Shown: positions 17,443 through 26,529, counted from the first letter of the stretch. The stretch: 61,066 bases of DNA from Lentisphaeraceae bacterium (GCA_021232515.1 JAJPOQ010000105.1:1-61066), one strand, 5' to 3'. Numbers and translations are program-made. Notes: generated by a model not told the origin, from the letters alone.

Positions 17443-19601
17443 GTACAAGTACTTTTCATGAATCTTGGTATAAAGTTGCAGAGTTGCAGCCGCAAATACA
17501 TGTTTCATTAAAGATAAGTCGTCAAAAGTATCGCAGTAAAACATGGTATGTTGTTCAAGACCCAGGTAACAATCAATTCTTTCGAGTTAATCAGGCAGCC
17601 TATCAGTTCATTGCTTATCTAGATGGCAAACGCTCAGTTGATTCAGCTTGGAACATTTGCTACGAAGAATATGGCGACGATGCTCCTACGCAGGGAGAGG
17701 CGATAACCCTTCTGGGCCAATTATATACATCGAATCTTTTACAGGGGGATGTGCCGGCAGATACTGCTGGACTCTTGAAGAGACATAGAAGAAGAATTAA
17801 ACGAGAAACAGGCGCTTATGTCAAAGGCATAATGTTTGCTCGTATACCACTTTTCAATCCAGATCATTTACTTGAACGCTGGTCATTTTTATTTGGCCCG
17901 GTGTTTAGTCGCATGGGTTACATCTTGGGTCTGATAATTATTTTAAGCGGTCTTAGTTTTACTTTCAATAACTTTGACGCACTCGCCAGAGAGTCTCAAG
18001 ATTCGCTATCACTTTCAAACCTGCCATTGCTTTATCTTATGTTTGCAGTGACCAAGTTACTTCACGAGTTCGGTCACGGCTTTGCTTGCAAGTACTACGG
18101 CCTAAAAACAGGCACCGGTGGAACGGTAAATACCATGGGTGTTGCCTTACTGCTTATGACTCCAGTTCCGTATGTGGATGCAACAAGTTCTTGGGCTTTG
18201 AAAAATAAATGGATGCGTGTGGCTGTAGCAGGAGCAGGTATGTATGTTGAACTGTTATTTGCCGCAGTGGCGGCGATACTTTGGTCGCAAACAGCACCTG
18301 GAGATCCACTGCATGTTTTGAGTTTCAACGTGATGTTCATTTCTAGTGTTACGACCATTCTTTTCAATGGGAATCCACTGTTGCGCTACGATGCATACTA
18401 TATGTTGGCAGATGCTTTAGAGATACCAAACTTGTCGGGTCGCTCTAAGTTGCATATTAAGTATTTGTTTCGTCGTTGGATCTTTGGCATAAAGCAAGCA
18501 ACATCGCCAGTTTACGATGCTATGGAAGGTTGGTTGATGAGTTTTTATTCGACAGCTGCGGAGGTCTATAAGTTTGTTATATTTGCATCTATTATTCTTC
18601 TACTTTCAGAGTTGAGTCCTGTCTTGGGGCTTTTTGGCTTGGTTTTCTACGCATTCTCAGGTTTTGCTGTACCGCTTATGAAGTTTCTGAGGTATTTACT
18701 GTTATCTCCAGAGTTAGTTCGAACTCGAGTTAGGGCATTAACAGTGAGTTGCTTAGTTTTTGCAGTTGTTGCTTATTTGGTCGCCGGCATAAAAATGCAG
18801 GATAAGGTTATTGTCGAAGGTGTTATAGAACCGGTAAACCTGAAGTACGTTCATGTTCAATCAGATGGCTTTGTGGACTTTCATTTATTGAAAGAAACTG
18901 ACGTGACTGCAAAACAAACTGAGATATATAAGGCGAGTAATCCAGAGTTGCAGCTCCAGGTTAAAGAGGCAGAAGCAGAGTTGGAGCGTTTACAGGTTTT
19001 GATTCGTGCTTACTCAGGCGTCGACCCGGCACGAAAAGCGATTCATCAAAACAGCTATAAAGCACTTGAAGAGAAGATCCTCGTTTTGCGCAAAGAGATA
19101 CGTGAGTTGAAGATACTGGCTCCAGATAACGGCCGCTTTATCCCAATTCAAGACTATGACTTAACTGGTAAGTTTTTGAGTAGAGGCGAAAAGTTGGGAA
19201 TGATCATTTCTCCAGAAGATTTAATTATTCGCAGTGTGATAGATCAAAACACGGTTCGTATCATGGATAAAGCGTCAGATAAAGTAGACTTTAGACTTAG
19301 AAGTCGACCAGAAGTCACTTTGACTGCAGACGTTATAGCACGCAGAGACTCAGGTTTGAGTGACCTGCCATCCGCAGCTTTAGGCTACCTTGGCGGTGGT
19401 GAGATAGACGTGAAGTCAACTGAGCAGGGGACAGAGACAAAAGAGTTCTTTTTTGAAATAGTACTCAAACCAGTGGCTTATTCATCTATCCTTAAACCAG
19501 GTCAGATAGTTGCAGCAAGGTTTGAGATGCCTGAGAAAACTGTTTTTGAGATGCTTCAAGCTTTTGTGAATAGACTACTTCTCCGCAGGTTTAGGATTTG
19601 A
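17439..19601 (+). CDS. PqqD-like / M50 site-2-type metalloprotease / HlyD fusion membrane protein
   Basis: A 720-residue protein. I chose the ATG at 17439 because it overlaps the upstream stop (ATGA); an upstream ATG at 17388 lies inside the previous gene. Residues about 9-105 resemble a PqqD/RiPP-recognition winged helix (WYVVQDPGNNQFFRVN, AYQFIAYLDGKRSV). A polytopic M50 domain follows with the zinc motif HEFGH at 209-213 and a second motif NGNPLLRYD ending at Asp318, plus the VPYVD segment typical of putative peptide zinc metalloproteases. Residues from about 450 are HlyD-like (VIVEGVIEPV, coiled coil, LKILAPDNGRFIP). Both metal ligand motifs are intact, so proteolysis is possible. It probably acts as the inner membrane core of the exporter, binding and perhaps cleaving the LEPR leader. 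That role is inferred. Confidence 0.85.
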   Translation: MSTSTFHESWYKVAELQPQIHVSLKISRQKYRSKTWYVVQDPGNNQFFRVNQAAYQFIAYLDGKRSVDSAWNICYEEYGDDAPTQGEAITLLGQLYTSNLLQGDVPADTAGLLKRHRRRIKRETGAYVKGIMFARIPLFNPDHLLERWSFLFGPVFSRMGYILGLIIILSGLSFTFNNFDALARESQDSLSLSNLPLLYLMFAVTKLLHEFGHGFACKYYGLKTGTGGTVNTMGVALLLMTPVPYVDATSSWALKNKWMRVAVAGAGMYVELLFAAVAAILWSQTAPGDPLHVLSFNVMFISSVTTILFNGNPLLRYDAYYMLADALEIPNLSGRSKLHIKYLFRRWIFGIKQATSPVYDAMEGWLMSFYSTAAEVYKFVIFASIILLLSELSPVLGLFGLVFYAFSGFAVPLMKFLRYLLLSPELVRTRVRALTVSCLVFAVVAYLVAGIKMQDKVIVEGVIEPVNLKYVHVQSDGFVDFHLLKETDVTAKQTEIYKASNPELQLQVKEAEAELERLQVLIRAYSGVDPARKAIHQNSYKALEEKILVLRKEIRELKILAPDNGRFIPIQDYDLTGKFLSRGEKLGMIISPEDLIIRSVIDQNTVRIMDKASDKVDFRLRSRPEVTLTADVIARRDSGLSDLPSAALGYLGGGEIDVKSTEQGTETKEFFFEIVLKPVAYSSILKPGQIVAARFEMPEKTVFEMLQAFVNRLLLRRFRI

Positions 19602-19602
19602 T

Positions 19603-21543
19603 ATGGAACTCTCCTATATAGAAAGACTAAACAGTAAACCAACCTTGAAGGGTTTAGACGCTTTCTTTAACAAGTTGTGTGGCGTGCTCGATAATCAATT
19701 GCCGCGGCGGGATATATTTCTTCATAGAGCTCGAAAAGTTATAAAAAAATCAGCGCAGTTTTCTGAATTATCCGAAGCAGAATTAAATGAAAAAATTCTT
19801 CACTGGAAAGCAGTAGTTGCTCGAGGTAAACTCAATCAAAAAAATATAATAAGTGCTATGGCTGTTATAAGTGAAGCCTCTTATCGATCGATGAAGATGC
19901 GACCTTATAAAGTTCAGCTAGCGGCTGCTTTGTCGATGCAAAGTGGTTGTATCGCTGAGATGGCAACAGGGGAGGGGAAATCTCTGACGGCCGCTTTGGC
20001 TGCAGTTCTCACAGCCTGGAAAGGTCGAGGTTGCCACGTCATGACCTCCAACTCTTACTTAGCGACAAGAGATGCCGAAGAATTTACGCCTCTTTTTGAA
20101 TATTGTGATGTTAGAGTGGCTTCACTTTCTGAAGATACTCAAGGAGATGATCGTCGCCAAGCTTACAGGTCGGATATAACTTACTGCACGAACAAAGATG
20201 TTGCTGCAGACTTTTTACGAGATCAGATTTCTATGGGAAGTAAGCAAACTTCTGGTCGAGTTCTTTTATCGATGATGACTCAGGAAACTAAGGTGGCAGA
20301 ACCTATTCTAAGAGGTTTGGAATTCGCTATAGTTGATGAAGCGGATTCTGTTATGATTGATGACGGCGTCACTCCACTACTCATATCGACTGAAAGTGGA
20401 GATGCTACCGATGCACAGATTTATCTAGAGGCTCGAAAAGTTTCACTCGCACTCAAGAAAGAGCACTACAAAACAGTAGAAGGCGTTGCGGTTGAATTAT
20501 CGGATAGTGGTCGTGGTGAGATAGATAAATTGACTAAACATATGGGCGGCCCTTGGCGATATAAGAGACGTCGAGAAGAGCTTATTTCTCAAGCCTTGAA
20601 AGCAGAGCATCTATTTCACAATGATAAGCAATACATCATAGATGAGGGCAAAGTTGTTATTGTTGATCAAGCTACAGGCCGAACCATGCCGGATAGAACG
20701 TGGCGCGATGGTATGCATCAGGCTGTTGAGGCCAAGGAAGAGTTAGAAATAAGTCCTGCTAAAGACACTTGTGCGAGGATTAGTTTTCAAAAGTTTTTCG
20801 GACTCTACCGTTCACTTAGTGGTATGACTGGAACTGCTTCGGAGGCGGCTTCCGAGTTTTACTCATACTATCATTTGCCAGTAGTGAAGATTCCTACTCA
20901 TAGACGCTGCAAGCGCAAGTTTTTAGCTCCTCACATATCGCGTACGGAAGAATCAAAGTTGAATAGAATTGTCAAAGAGGTTGCTAAGTGGCATGAGCGC
21001 AAGCGACCTATTTTGGTTGGAACGGCAAGTATCAAAGAAAGTGAGCTCATAAGTGAAAAGCTGAAAGCGAGTGGTATAGAGCATCAGATATTAAATGCGA
21101 AGAATCACAAAGAAGAAAGCGAAATAGTTAAAACAGCAGGCCAAGAAGGCAAAGTAACTGTAGCAACTAGTATGGCAGGCCGTGGCACGGATATAAAGCT
21201 TTCCGACGGCGCATGCAAAGTTGGCGGACTATTTGTTATAACAACTCAACTTTATCATAGTAAAAGAGTTGATCGTCAACTTTATGGTCGTTGTTCTCGT
21301 CAAGGTGACCCGGGAGCTGTTAAGTGCTTCTTTTCTCTTGATGACGATCTACTGATGCAAAATATGCCGTACTTGCGTTATGTACTTCTCTCTTTGTTTT
21401 TTATCCCTAGCTATTTCTACTTTCCCATTTTTAAAATGGCTCAGTATCTAGCGGTATCGAAAAGTCGAAAGCAGCGAAAAGCTGTTCTGAAAAACGACGA
21501 TTGGTTAGATGACATCCTTGGATTTACCGGCGAAGGTTACTAA
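19603..21543 (+). CDS. short SecA-like translocase ATPase
   Basis: A 646-residue SecA homologue starting 1 bp after the M50-HlyD gene. Visible motifs are Walker A GEGKS (123-127), DEAD (245-248), a preprotein cross-linking-like region (about 225-370), GMTGTA, the motif GRGTD (526-530) and QLYGRCSRQGDPG (559-571). Canonical SecA is 800-900 residues. Here the helical wing/scaffold and the C-terminal zinc-binding tail are absent, and the C-terminus instead has a hydrophobic stretch (LRYVLLSLFFIPSYFYFPIF, about 587-610) followed by a basic tail. Canonical arginine/glycine positions are altered in the GRxxRQG motif (GRCSRQG versus GRSGRQG). It is therefore an accessory, dedicated SecA rather than the housekeeping one. 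It probably energises export of the giant protein; the substrate is inferred from context. Confidence 0.88.
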   Translation: MELSYIERLNSKPTLKGLDAFFNKLCGVLDNQLPRRDIFLHRARKVIKKSAQFSELSEAELNEKILHWKAVVARGKLNQKNIISAMAVISEASYRSMKMRPYKVQLAAALSMQSGCIAEMATGEGKSLTAALAAVLTAWKGRGCHVMTSNSYLATRDAEEFTPLFEYCDVRVASLSEDTQGDDRRQAYRSDITYCTNKDVAADFLRDQISMGSKQTSGRVLLSMMTQETKVAEPILRGLEFAIVDEADSVMIDDGVTPLLISTESGDATDAQIYLEARKVSLALKKEHYKTVEGVAVELSDSGRGEIDKLTKHMGGPWRYKRRREELISQALKAEHLFHNDKQYIIDEGKVVIVDQATGRTMPDRTWRDGMHQAVEAKEELEISPAKDTCARISFQKFFGLYRSLSGMTGTASEAASEFYSYYHLPVVKIPTHRRCKRKFLAPHISRTEESKLNRIVKEVAKWHERKRPILVGTASIKESELISEKLKASGIEHQILNAKNHKEESEIVKTAGQEGKVTVATSMAGRGTDIKLSDGACKVGGLFVITTQLYHSKRVDRQLYGRCSRQGDPGAVKCFFSLDDDLLMQNMPYLRYVLLSLFFIPSYFYFPIFKMAQYLAVSKSRKQRKAVLKNDDWLDDILGFTGEGY

Positions 21544-21634
21544 ATTTAGCTTAAATTCACTATTTTTGTGTACTTTTTTCAGTAATAGAATTAAATAAGT
21601 TGAAAAATGTCTTATTTTATGAGGCATGTCGAAC

Positions 21635-21662
21635 TTGTATTTATTCTGATTTTGAGTATAAG
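21635..21662 (+). promoter_or_regulatory. candidate promoter of the suf-thiI operon
   Basis: TTGTAT (21635-21640) and TATAAG (21657-21662) are separated by 16 bp, about 70 bp upstream of sufS. The -10 matches five of six consensus positions; the -35 is weak. The rest of the 190-bp gap after the SecA-like gene is AT-rich with no gene. Confidence 0.35.
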
Positions 21663-21734
21663 TCTGGACCACATTAAACATGAACTACTTATATTGATAT
21701 TTAAAGGCCAAATTTGGCTAAAGAAGATTTACTT

Positions 21735-22946
21735 ATGGATCAGCAGAAAATAATAGCAGATTTTCCAATTTTGGATAGGACAATACATGATAAACCACTT
21801 GTTTATCTTGACAACGCTGCGACGACATTGAAGCCGAAATCGGTAGCTGACCGCATTGCCCAACATTATTTACTTGAAGCTTCAAATATACACCGTGGTG
21901 TTCATACACTCAGTGAGGAAGCCACCAAAGACTATGAAGCTAGCCGTGAAAAAGTGCGTGCTTTTATCAACGCCAATGAGACAGCTGAAATAATATTCAC
22001 AAGCGGTACGACAGAATCGATTAACCTTGTTTCAAATACTTACGGAAAGTCCCTTAAAGAAGGTGACGAGATACTTATCACCGGGATGGAGCACCATTCA
22101 AATATCGTTCCTTGGCAAATGCTTTGTGAAGAGACGGGAGCTGTTTTGAAGGTTGTTCCTTTAAACGAAAAAGGCGAGTTGATTTACTCTGAGTTTGAAC
22201 GTCTTTTAACTGATAAGACAAAGTTTCTTTCTGTCGTTTACATATCAAATGCACTTGGTACGATTAACCCTGTTAAAAAGATGATTGAAGCTGCTCATAA
22301 GCTTGATGTCCCAGTACTTATTGATGCGGCTCAAACAGTTGCACATTGTCCACTAGATGTTCAAGAACTTGATTGTGAATTTATGGTTTTCTCAGGTCAC
22401 AAGATGTTTGGACCAACTGGCACAGGTGTTCTCTACGGTAAGAAAGACTATCTTGAGAAGTTACCACCATGGAAAGGTGGTGGCGATATGATTTTGTCAG
22501 TGACTTTTGAAAAGACTATTTACAATAAACTCCCAGCAAGACTCGAGGCAGGTACGCCAAATATTGCTGGAGTTATCGGCCTAGGTGCCGCCATTGACTA
22601 CATTGAAAGTATCGGGTGGGAAACTATCGAGAAAATTGAAGAAGATTTATTAGCATACGGAACTGAAAAACTGTCGGCAATCGATGGTCTTAGACTTATT
22701 GGTACTGCGGATAATAAAGCTGGCGTTCTGTCGTTTTGGATGGATGATGTTCACCCACACGACATAGGAACACTTGTTGACCAAGATGGTATTGCTATAA
22801 GAACTGGTCACCACTGTGCTCAACCTGTGATGAAGCACTTTAACATACCGGCAACAGCTAGAGCCTCTTTCTCAATTTATAATACACGTGAAGATTTTGA
22901 TCGCTTGGCGGAGACGATCATCAAGATTAAGGAAATGTTTTCATGA
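21735..22946 (+). CDS. sufS: SufS-type cysteine desulfurase (class II)
   Basis: A PLP-dependent enzyme that removes sulfur from cysteine, forming a persulfide for Fe-S cluster and tRNA thiolation. With the ATG at 21735 (AGAAG upstream) it is 403 residues and starts as SufS proteins do, MDQQKIIADFPILD, then GKPLVYLDNAATT-like. A TTG at 21714 would add seven residues. The PLP lysine is in SGHKMFGPTG (Lys223) and the catalytic cysteine is in RTGHHCAQP (Cys361). The stop overlaps sufU by 4 bp. It heads a five-gene operon ending with thiI. Confidence 0.95.
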   Translation: MDQQKIIADFPILDRTIHDKPLVYLDNAATTLKPKSVADRIAQHYLLEASNIHRGVHTLSEEATKDYEASREKVRAFINANETAEIIFTSGTTESINLVSNTYGKSLKEGDEILITGMEHHSNIVPWQMLCEETGAVLKVVPLNEKGELIYSEFERLLTDKTKFLSVVYISNALGTINPVKKMIEAAHKLDVPVLIDAAQTVAHCPLDVQELDCEFMVFSGHKMFGPTGTGVLYGKKDYLEKLPPWKGGGDMILSVTFEKTIYNKLPARLEAGTPNIAGVIGLGAAIDYIESIGWETIEKIEEDLLAYGTEKLSAIDGLRLIGTADNKAGVLSFWMDDVHPHDIGTLVDQDGIAIRTGHHCAQPVMKHFNIPATARASFSIYNTREDFDRLAETIIKIKEMFS

Positions 22947-23398
22947 ATAATGAAATGCGTGAACTCTATCAACAAATGATTCTGTCTCACAACAAGAACC
23001 CAAAGAATTATAGAGTTATCGAAACACCAAGTCACTATGCAGAAGGTCACAACCCTCTTTGTGGTGACAACCTAAACCTTTATTTAAATGTGGATGAAGA
23101 TGGGAATATCGAAGATATCTCATTTCAGGGAAGTGGTTGTGCCATTTCAAAGTCTGCAGCATCGATGATGACCGAGGCACTTAAAGGTAAAACTAAAGAT
23201 GATGCAGAAGCATTGTTCGAGCAGTACCATCAATTGGTAACTGGTAAATTGGATCCAAATAAAGATCCTCATAACCTTGGCAAACTAACAATTTTCTCCG
23301 GTATCTGGGAGTATCCAGCGCGAGTTAAGTGTGCATCTCTTTCTTGGCACACAGCGAAGGCTGCCTTAAATAACGAAGACGTTATTTCAACGGAGTAA
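22943..23398 (+). CDS. sufU: SufU-type Fe-S / sulfur-transfer scaffold
   Basis: A 151-residue IscU/SufU-family protein. The three conserved cysteines are visible: NPLCGD (Cys40), GSGCAIS (Cys66) and VKCASLSW (Cys130). The ~18-20 residue insertion between the second and third cysteines (the GKLDPN region) is the hallmark of SufU rather than IscU. In SufU proteins these residues bind zinc and accept persulfide from SufS. The ATGA overlap with sufS fits direct partnership. Confidence 0.93.
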   Translation: MNNEMRELYQQMILSHNKNPKNYRVIETPSHYAEGHNPLCGDNLNLYLNVDEDGNIEDISFQGSGCAISKSAASMMTEALKGKTKDDAEALFEQYHQLVTGKLDPNKDPHNLGKLTIFSGIWEYPARVKCASLSWHTAKAALNNEDVISTE

Positions 23399-23403
23399 AA
23401 CTT

Positions 23404-23982
23404 ATGGCTATAGATTTAAAATACTTTATTCAACCGACGCCAAATCCTCTGGCGATGAAATTCATCTTCAATAAAGATGTTAAGACAAAGGGGAAAGTAA
23501 CTTACAGTGGCCCGGACGAGTGTGAACGCAATCCTATGGCCAAGGCTTTATTTAAAGTTCCTTCTGTAACGAAACTTCACTTTTTTGAAAATGTCATAAC
23601 TGTTTCGCAAAACGGCGACGGTGATTGGGACGAAATAGAAGATGATGTGATCGAGTTAGTTCAAGAATTGATCGCAGACCACGACCCAGACTTCAAAGAA
23701 GGTATAGATGAAGACGAGCGTCGTGCTAGTCTTCCAGAGAAAGTTCGTGAAATAGAAGAAATTCTTGATCGAACTATCAGGCCTGGACTTCAGGGTGATG
23801 GTGGCGATATAGTAGTAAGAAGCTATGACGAAGAAGAGAACAAAGTTTACGTTCAGTACCAAGGTGCATGTACGACATGTCCGAGTTCTAGTCTTGGTAC
23901 ACTTATGGCGATTAAAAACTTCTTGAGAGATGAGTTTAATCCAGATGTTGAAGTAGAAACAGTTGAGGAGACTATGTTATGA
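23404..23982 (+). CDS. nfu: Nfu-type Fe-S cluster carrier (Nfu_N plus NifU-like domain)
   Basis: A 192-residue protein. The N-terminal half is an Nfu_N domain (FIQPTPNPLAMKFIFN, then NPMAKALFKVPSVTKLHF and an acidic helix). The C-terminal half is the NifU-like cluster-binding domain with GACTTCPSSSLGTL, giving C156-x-x-C159. Such proteins dimerise to carry a [4Fe-4S] cluster to apo-targets. It follows sufU by 5 bp and overlaps the next gene by 4 bp, so it belongs to the same operon. Confidence 0.92.
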   Translation: MAIDLKYFIQPTPNPLAMKFIFNKDVKTKGKVTYSGPDECERNPMAKALFKVPSVTKLHFFENVITVSQNGDGDWDEIEDDVIELVQELIADHDPDFKEGIDEDERRASLPEKVREIEEILDRTIRPGLQGDGGDIVVRSYDEEENKVYVQYQGACTTCPSSSLGTLMAIKNFLRDEFNPDVEVETVEETML

Positions 23983-24311
23983 TTGACCAAGACCTAGTAT
24001 CATTAACCGCAGCAGCAGTTGAAAAAGTAAAAGACCTTTTAGGCAAAGAAGAAGCTGGCAAAGGCCTACGTCTTGGAGTTAAAGGCGGCGGTTGTTCAGG
24101 TTTTTCTTATTCTTTGACTTTTGACCATGAAAAAGAACGCGATAACATCATAGAGCGCGATGGATTTAAGATCTACTTAGATCCTAAAAGTACTATTTAT
24201 CTCAAAGGCATAGAGTTAGACCACCAAGGTGGTTTGGACGGTAAAGGTTTTGTTTTTCAAAATCCAAATGCCAGTAATACATGCGGTTGTGGCGAGTCCT
24301 TCTCCATCTAA
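23979..24311 (+). CDS. A-type Fe-S carrier (IscA/SufA/ErpA family)
   Basis: A 110-residue HesB/IscA-like protein with the invariant cysteine pattern: GGGCSGFSY (Cys39) and TCGCG (Cys102, Cys104). Family members shuttle clusters to apo-proteins. The start overlaps the nfu stop (ATGA). Which subfamily (IscA, SufA or ErpA) it belongs to cannot be decided from motifs alone. Confidence 0.92.
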   Translation: MIDQDLVSLTAAAVEKVKDLLGKEEAGKGLRLGVKGGGCSGFSYSLTFDHEKERDNIIERDGFKIYLDPKSTIYLKGIELDHQGGLDGKGFVFQNPNASNTCGCGESFSI

Positions 24312-24343
24312 GCCGATAAACAATTTTTTAATTTAAGTGAATC

Positions 24344-25675
24344 ATGAAGTATCAGTATAAAGCACCGTTTAACGCAATTCTCCTAAGGTATAATGAAATT
24401 GGTATAAAAGGCGGTAATCGCTGGATGTTCGAACGCAAGTTGTTGGATAACATCCGTACCAAATTGAAGGTTATACCAAACCTATCTTTCTATAAAGACC
24501 GCGGTCGTTTTGCACTGGTTCATGAGGATGATTCGGCATTTTCAGATGAAGAACTTCAACTTATCAGAGCAGAACTTGGAAAAGTCTTTGGTCTTGAGTC
24601 TTACTCGCCGGGTTTTCAGGTTGAGCCAGACTGGGAAGAGATCCATGAAACAATTTTAGAAAACGTTCCTCAGGTTTATGAAGTTCATAACGCCGCTTGT
24701 AAAGAAGGGGAGACGATCCCATACAGAACGAGATCTCGTCGTAGTTTTAAAAAGTTTCCATACACGTCAAATGAAATGGAAGTCATGCTAGCTGAAGAGC
24801 TTCTTGAAAAGTGGCCAAATCTTAAAGTTGACTTAGGTTCTCCTGAGTTAGAGATAGGTTTGGAAATACGTGAAGATTCAGCATTTATTTTCTTTGAGTC
24901 ACTTCCAGGTCCTAAAGGTCTTCCAGTTGGTTCTGGCGATAAAGTTCTGGCTCTTATGTCAGGTGGAATAGATTCCCCAGTAGCATGTAATCGTGCAATG
25001 CAGCGTGGCAGTCACGTCGATTATCTTACATTTCACAGTCACCCTTACACTTCTAAAGATGTATTGGAAAAGATCGCCAAGTTGGTAAATATCTGTGACG
25101 AGTTTCAAGACTATCCTGGTAAGTACTATGCCTGTAACTTGGTTGAAGCTCAGAAGATGATTCGCGATCGTTGTATCCCTAAATTTAGAACAATTCTTTA
25201 CCGACGTATGATGATGCGTATATCTACTGTTGTCTCACGTGTTTTAAAGTCTAGTGCTTTGCTTACAGGAGAGTCTGTAGCTCAAGTGGCGAGTCAAACA
25301 TTATCCAATATGGATTGCATAAACCGGGCAACAGATATGTTGATTTTGAGGCCGCTAGTGAGTATGGATAAAAATGAAACTATTCAGCTAGCAGAAAAGA
25401 TTGGTACTTTTGAGACATCAAATATACCTGCTGCTGACAGTTGCACGACTTTTGCTCCTAAAAAGGCAGCAACTAGTTCAAATATGCACATCTTGACGAA
25501 GTCTGAAAAAAGACTTGATATGGATGACGTTATCCGTGCTTGTTTAAAAGATACAGTTTTGATTGATCAGCAGACTATGGAAGAGACAGAGCAACCTAAG
25601 CTTCTCGAAGTCTTTGAAAAACACTTTGCTGGTCGTTGGGAAGTTACAGAAGACATGGACGAAAGTCCTTCTTAG
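24344..25675 (+). CDS. thiI: tRNA 4-thiouridine synthetase ThiI (no rhodanese domain)
   Basis: A 443-residue ThiI-family enzyme. It starts with the NFLD-like segment (LLRYNEIGIKGGNRWMFERKL), contains a THUMP domain (about 60-170) and the PP-loop ATP site SGGIDS (206-211) followed by SPVACNRAMQRG. The conserved ADSCTTFAPKKAAT segment is present. The E. coli-type C-terminal rhodanese domain is absent, as in Bacillus-like ThiI, which receives persulfide from a dedicated desulfurase. Its place at the end of the sufS operon suggests that SufS is the sulfur donor. It converges with the next gene, with only 3 bp between stops. Confidence 0.92.
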   Translation: MKYQYKAPFNAILLRYNEIGIKGGNRWMFERKLLDNIRTKLKVIPNLSFYKDRGRFALVHEDDSAFSDEELQLIRAELGKVFGLESYSPGFQVEPDWEEIHETILENVPQVYEVHNAACKEGETIPYRTRSRRSFKKFPYTSNEMEVMLAEELLEKWPNLKVDLGSPELEIGLEIREDSAFIFFESLPGPKGLPVGSGDKVLALMSGGIDSPVACNRAMQRGSHVDYLTFHSHPYTSKDVLEKIAKLVNICDEFQDYPGKYYACNLVEAQKMIRDRCIPKFRTILYRRMMMRISTVVSRVLKSSALLTGESVAQVASQTLSNMDCINRATDMLILRPLVSMDKNETIQLAEKIGTFETSNIPAADSCTTFAPKKAATSSNMHILTKSEKRLDMDDVIRACLKDTVLIDQQTMEETEQPKLLEVFEKHFAGRWEVTEDMDESPS

Positions 25676-25678
25676 TTC

Positions 25679-26440
25679 CTAGTAACGTCCACTAATCCAA
25701 CCCCAAAAATATCCGGCAGTTTCATAGATGGCTCTACTAGTTTGGTAGATAGCGTCGGAACTTGGGGTTTGGTTAAGCCGTATATTTCCTTTCGCTTCAA
25801 ATTGGCATGGCGCAGCATCTGCATTGATCTTTTGTCCCTTAAAAAGCGCCATGGCTCGAGGCATGTGAGACGCCGACGTAACGAGTAGGATAGTTTCATC
25901 TTCAACGAGCTTTTTTATCGCGATAGATTCTTCGATTGTATCTCTCGTGTTGTCTAACATGATTATTCTTTCTGCATCAGCTCCAAGGATCACTGCCGCT
26001 TCTTTGGAGACCTCTGCATTCGTCTTTTGTCCACGGTAAGAGTATCCACTAAAAACCAACTTAGAGTTTGGGTACATCTTCTGAAGCCTTACTCCTTCAA
26101 CGAGTCGATAAAGACTTTGTGCTCCTTGTTGTTCGGTAGCAGGGAGTGTTTCATCATCCGTATGCCCTGAAGATAAAACCGCGATGTATTGGTAGTCTTT
26201 ACCTTCAACTTTATTGAGGTGAGTAGGATATTGGCTTTCAAATACCATTATATATAGGTTTGAAAATGGCCTCCAAGAAATAAGGCAAAGCCAAACAAAG
26301 CCAGCGAGGATAAACTTTCTGCCTTTAGCATAGTTTGGTTCTTTCTTAAACAGTAAGTACAAACCAACACCAAGAAGAACAAAAAGGATGTTGAGTGGTT
26401 CAATAAAAAGACTTATGAATTTCTTAAGATAAAATGCCAT
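25679..26440 (-). CDS. YdcF/ElyC-family (DUF218) membrane protein
   Basis: A 253-residue protein with two N-terminal transmembrane helices (about 5-28 and 42-60) followed by a DUF218 domain: YIAVLSSGHTDDETLPATEQQ, RLVEGVRLQKMYPNSKLVFSG, then EESIAIKKLV and LLVTSASHMPRAMALFKGQ. Members such as SanA and ElyC are linked to envelope integrity and lipid carrier homeostasis, but the reaction is not established. It is a single gene, convergent with thiI. Confidence 0.85.
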   Translation of the reverse strand: MAFYLKKFISLFIEPLNILFVLLGVGLYLLFKKEPNYAKGRKFILAGFVWLCLISWRPFSNLYIMVFESQYPTHLNKVEGKDYQYIAVLSSGHTDDETLPATEQQGAQSLYRLVEGVRLQKMYPNSKLVFSGYSYRGQKTNAEVSKEAAVILGADAERIIMLDNTRDTIEESIAIKKLVEDETILLVTSASHMPRAMALFKGQKINADAAPCQFEAKGNIRLNQTPSSDAIYQTSRAIYETAGYFWGWISGRY

Positions 26441-26529
26441 GCATTCCCTGTTGCTAACTATTCAGTATCTATTTGAAACTAACAGGTATTTGTCTTCTTA
26501 ACAGGCAAACTTTGGCATTGAACTAGGAA

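Noticed and set aside
24312..24343. Riboswitch (TPP or SAM) before thiI
   Set aside because: Only 32 bp separate thiI from the preceding gene, far too little for a known riboswitch.
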